The notes under the pieces are model-generated. The model was not told where the DNA came from, did not search any database, and worked only from the letters and a program-made list of their open reading frames with translations. Of a DNA stretch of 32,264 nucleotides, positions 31,498 through 32,264 are shown in pieces. This DNA comes from Paraburkholderia terricola (GTDB taxonomy: Bacteria; Pseudomonadota; Gammaproteobacteria; Burkholderiales; Burkholderiaceae): the NCBI RefSeq assembly GCF_900142195.1, contig NZ_FRAB01000061.1, forward strand, positions 1-32,264. The letters are read 5' to 3'. How positions within the stretch are numbered: position 1 is the stretch's first letter; every line of letters begins with the position of its first letter. Both the position numbers and the translations under genes were made by a program.

Positions 31498-32264
31498 TCA
31501 CATGTTCGGATAGTTCGGCCCACCGCCGCCTTCCGGCGTGACCCACACGATGTTCTGCGTCGGGTCCTTGATGTCGCAGGTCTTGCAGTGCACGCAGTTC
31601 TGCGCGTTGATCACGAGGCGCTCGCCGCCGTCGTCGGTCTTCACGAATTCATAGACCGCGGCCGGACAGTAGCGCGCTTCGGGACCGGCATAGGTCTGCA
31701 GGTTCACGTTCACCGGCACGGTGGGATCTTTCAGCGTCAGATGCGCCGGCTGGTTCTCTTCGTGATTGGTGTTCGAGATGAACACGGACGAGAGCCGGTC
31801 GAACGTCAGCCTGCCGTCCGGTTTCGGATACGTGATCGGCGTGCATTGCGACGCGGGCTTGAGCATCTCGTGATCGGCGTGCTGGTGATGCAGCGTCCAC
31901 GGCACGTTGCCGCCGAACAGCTTCTGCTCGATGCCGACCATCAGCGTGCCGAGGTACAGGCCCTTGCTCATCCACTGCTTGAAGTTGCGCGCGCGATGCA
32001 GTTCGGTGTGCAGCCACGATGTGCGGAACGACTCCGGGTAGGCCGTGAGTTCATCGTTCCGACGGCCGGCCTGCACCGCATCGAACGCCGCCTCGGCGGC
32101 CAGCATGCCGGTCTTGATCGCCGCGTGACTGCCCTTGATGCGCGAGGCGTTCAGGAAGCCCGCATCGTCACCGACGAGCGCGCCGCCGGGGAACACCAGC
32201 TTCGGCAGCGACATCAGCCCGCCCGCGGTGATCGCCCGCGCGCCATACGAGACGCGCTTGCCGC
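31498..32264 (-). CDS. Electron transfer flavoprotein:ubiquinone oxidoreductase, C-terminal part (5' end outside window)
   Basis: Passes electrons from reduced ETF to ubiquinone at the inner membrane. About 255 C-terminal residues are present. The frame runs off the window edge as GKRVSYGARAITAGGL-MSLPKLVFPGG, which is continuous family sequence, so the internal ATG at 32214 is not the start. GGALVGDDAGFLN and KGSHAAIKTGMLAAEA are typical FAD/quinone-domain segments. The 4Fe-4S ferredoxin-like end is visible as ARYCPAAVYEF, then NAQNCVHCKTCDIKDPTQNI, providing four cysteines. The protein ends GGGGPNYPNM. The ~550-residue norm means more than half of the gene lies outside. Confidence 0.93.
   Translation of the reverse strand, partial: GKRVSYGARAITAGGLMSLPKLVFPGGALVGDDAGFLNASRIKGSHAAIKTGMLAAEAAFDAVQAGRRNDELTAYPESFRTSWLHTELHRARNFKQWMSKGLYLGTLMVGIEQKLFGGNVPWTLHHQHADHEMLKPASQCTPITYPKPDGRLTFDRLSSVFISNTNHEENQPAHLTLKDPTVPVNVNLQTYAGPEARYCPAAVYEFVKTDDGGERLVINAQNCVHCKTCDIKDPTQNIVWVTPEGGGGPNYPNM

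Overview
The window is GC-rich, densely coded DNA, most likely from a Burkholderiaceae chromosome and probably Paraburkholderia. This is inferred from codon bias, from a complete hut operon that contains both hutF and hutG, from the protein families present, and from the type of intergenic repeats. No rRNA, tRNA, CRISPR array or phage was found. The left edge holds the tail of an IS481-type insertion sequence. The right edge cuts through an electron-transfer-flavoprotein:ubiquinone oxidoreductase gene.

Layout. 1-303: IS481-family transposase C-terminus and the element's end. 437-2658 (minus): a two-gene unit of a PRC-barrel lipoprotein and an MFS transporter with overlapping stop and start codons. 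3043-4425 (plus): an AzgA-type purine permease. 4635-5972 (plus): an ArsR regulator with a palindrome over its start codon, a decayed AHSA1/SRPBCC gene, and a DUF899 thioredoxin-like gene. 6102-6284 (minus): a small membrane protein. 6403-8373: an NAD(P)-binding epimerase divergent from a LysR regulator. 8434-17036 (plus): the histidine-utilisation operon hutH-hutC-hutU-hutD-hutI-hutF-hutG. 17320-17457 (minus): a 45-residue secreted His/Cys-rich peptide. 17642-21966: an unrecognised 226-residue protein, a DUF1579-like protein (minus), and an AraC regulator overlapping a DUF3857/transglutaminase-like secreted protein. 21995-28324 (minus): an orphan branched-chain amino-acid-type binding protein, an acidic hypothetical protein, pdxY, glgA and glgC. 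28341-28650: an array of hairpin-forming repeats directly upstream of glgC. 29055-32264: a secreted alpha/beta hydrolase, a luciferase-like monooxygenase and the ETF-QO fragment.

How the genes work together. The hut genes encode the five-step route from histidine to glutamate: HutH makes urocanate, HutU makes imidazolonepropionate, HutI makes formiminoglutamate, HutF makes formylglutamate and HutG makes glutamate plus formate. HutC is the local repressor, and two TGTATATACA operators lie upstream of hutH, each placed on a plausible sigma-70 promoter. glgC and glgA are the first two committed steps of glycogen synthesis.

The parts least explained by standard annotation are the covarying hairpin array in the glgC leader, the small His/Cys-rich secreted peptide, the dual hutH operators, the apparently leaderless ArsR gene with its decayed partner, and several short tandem repeats at or near stop codons. 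No large novel defence or biosynthetic system was found.
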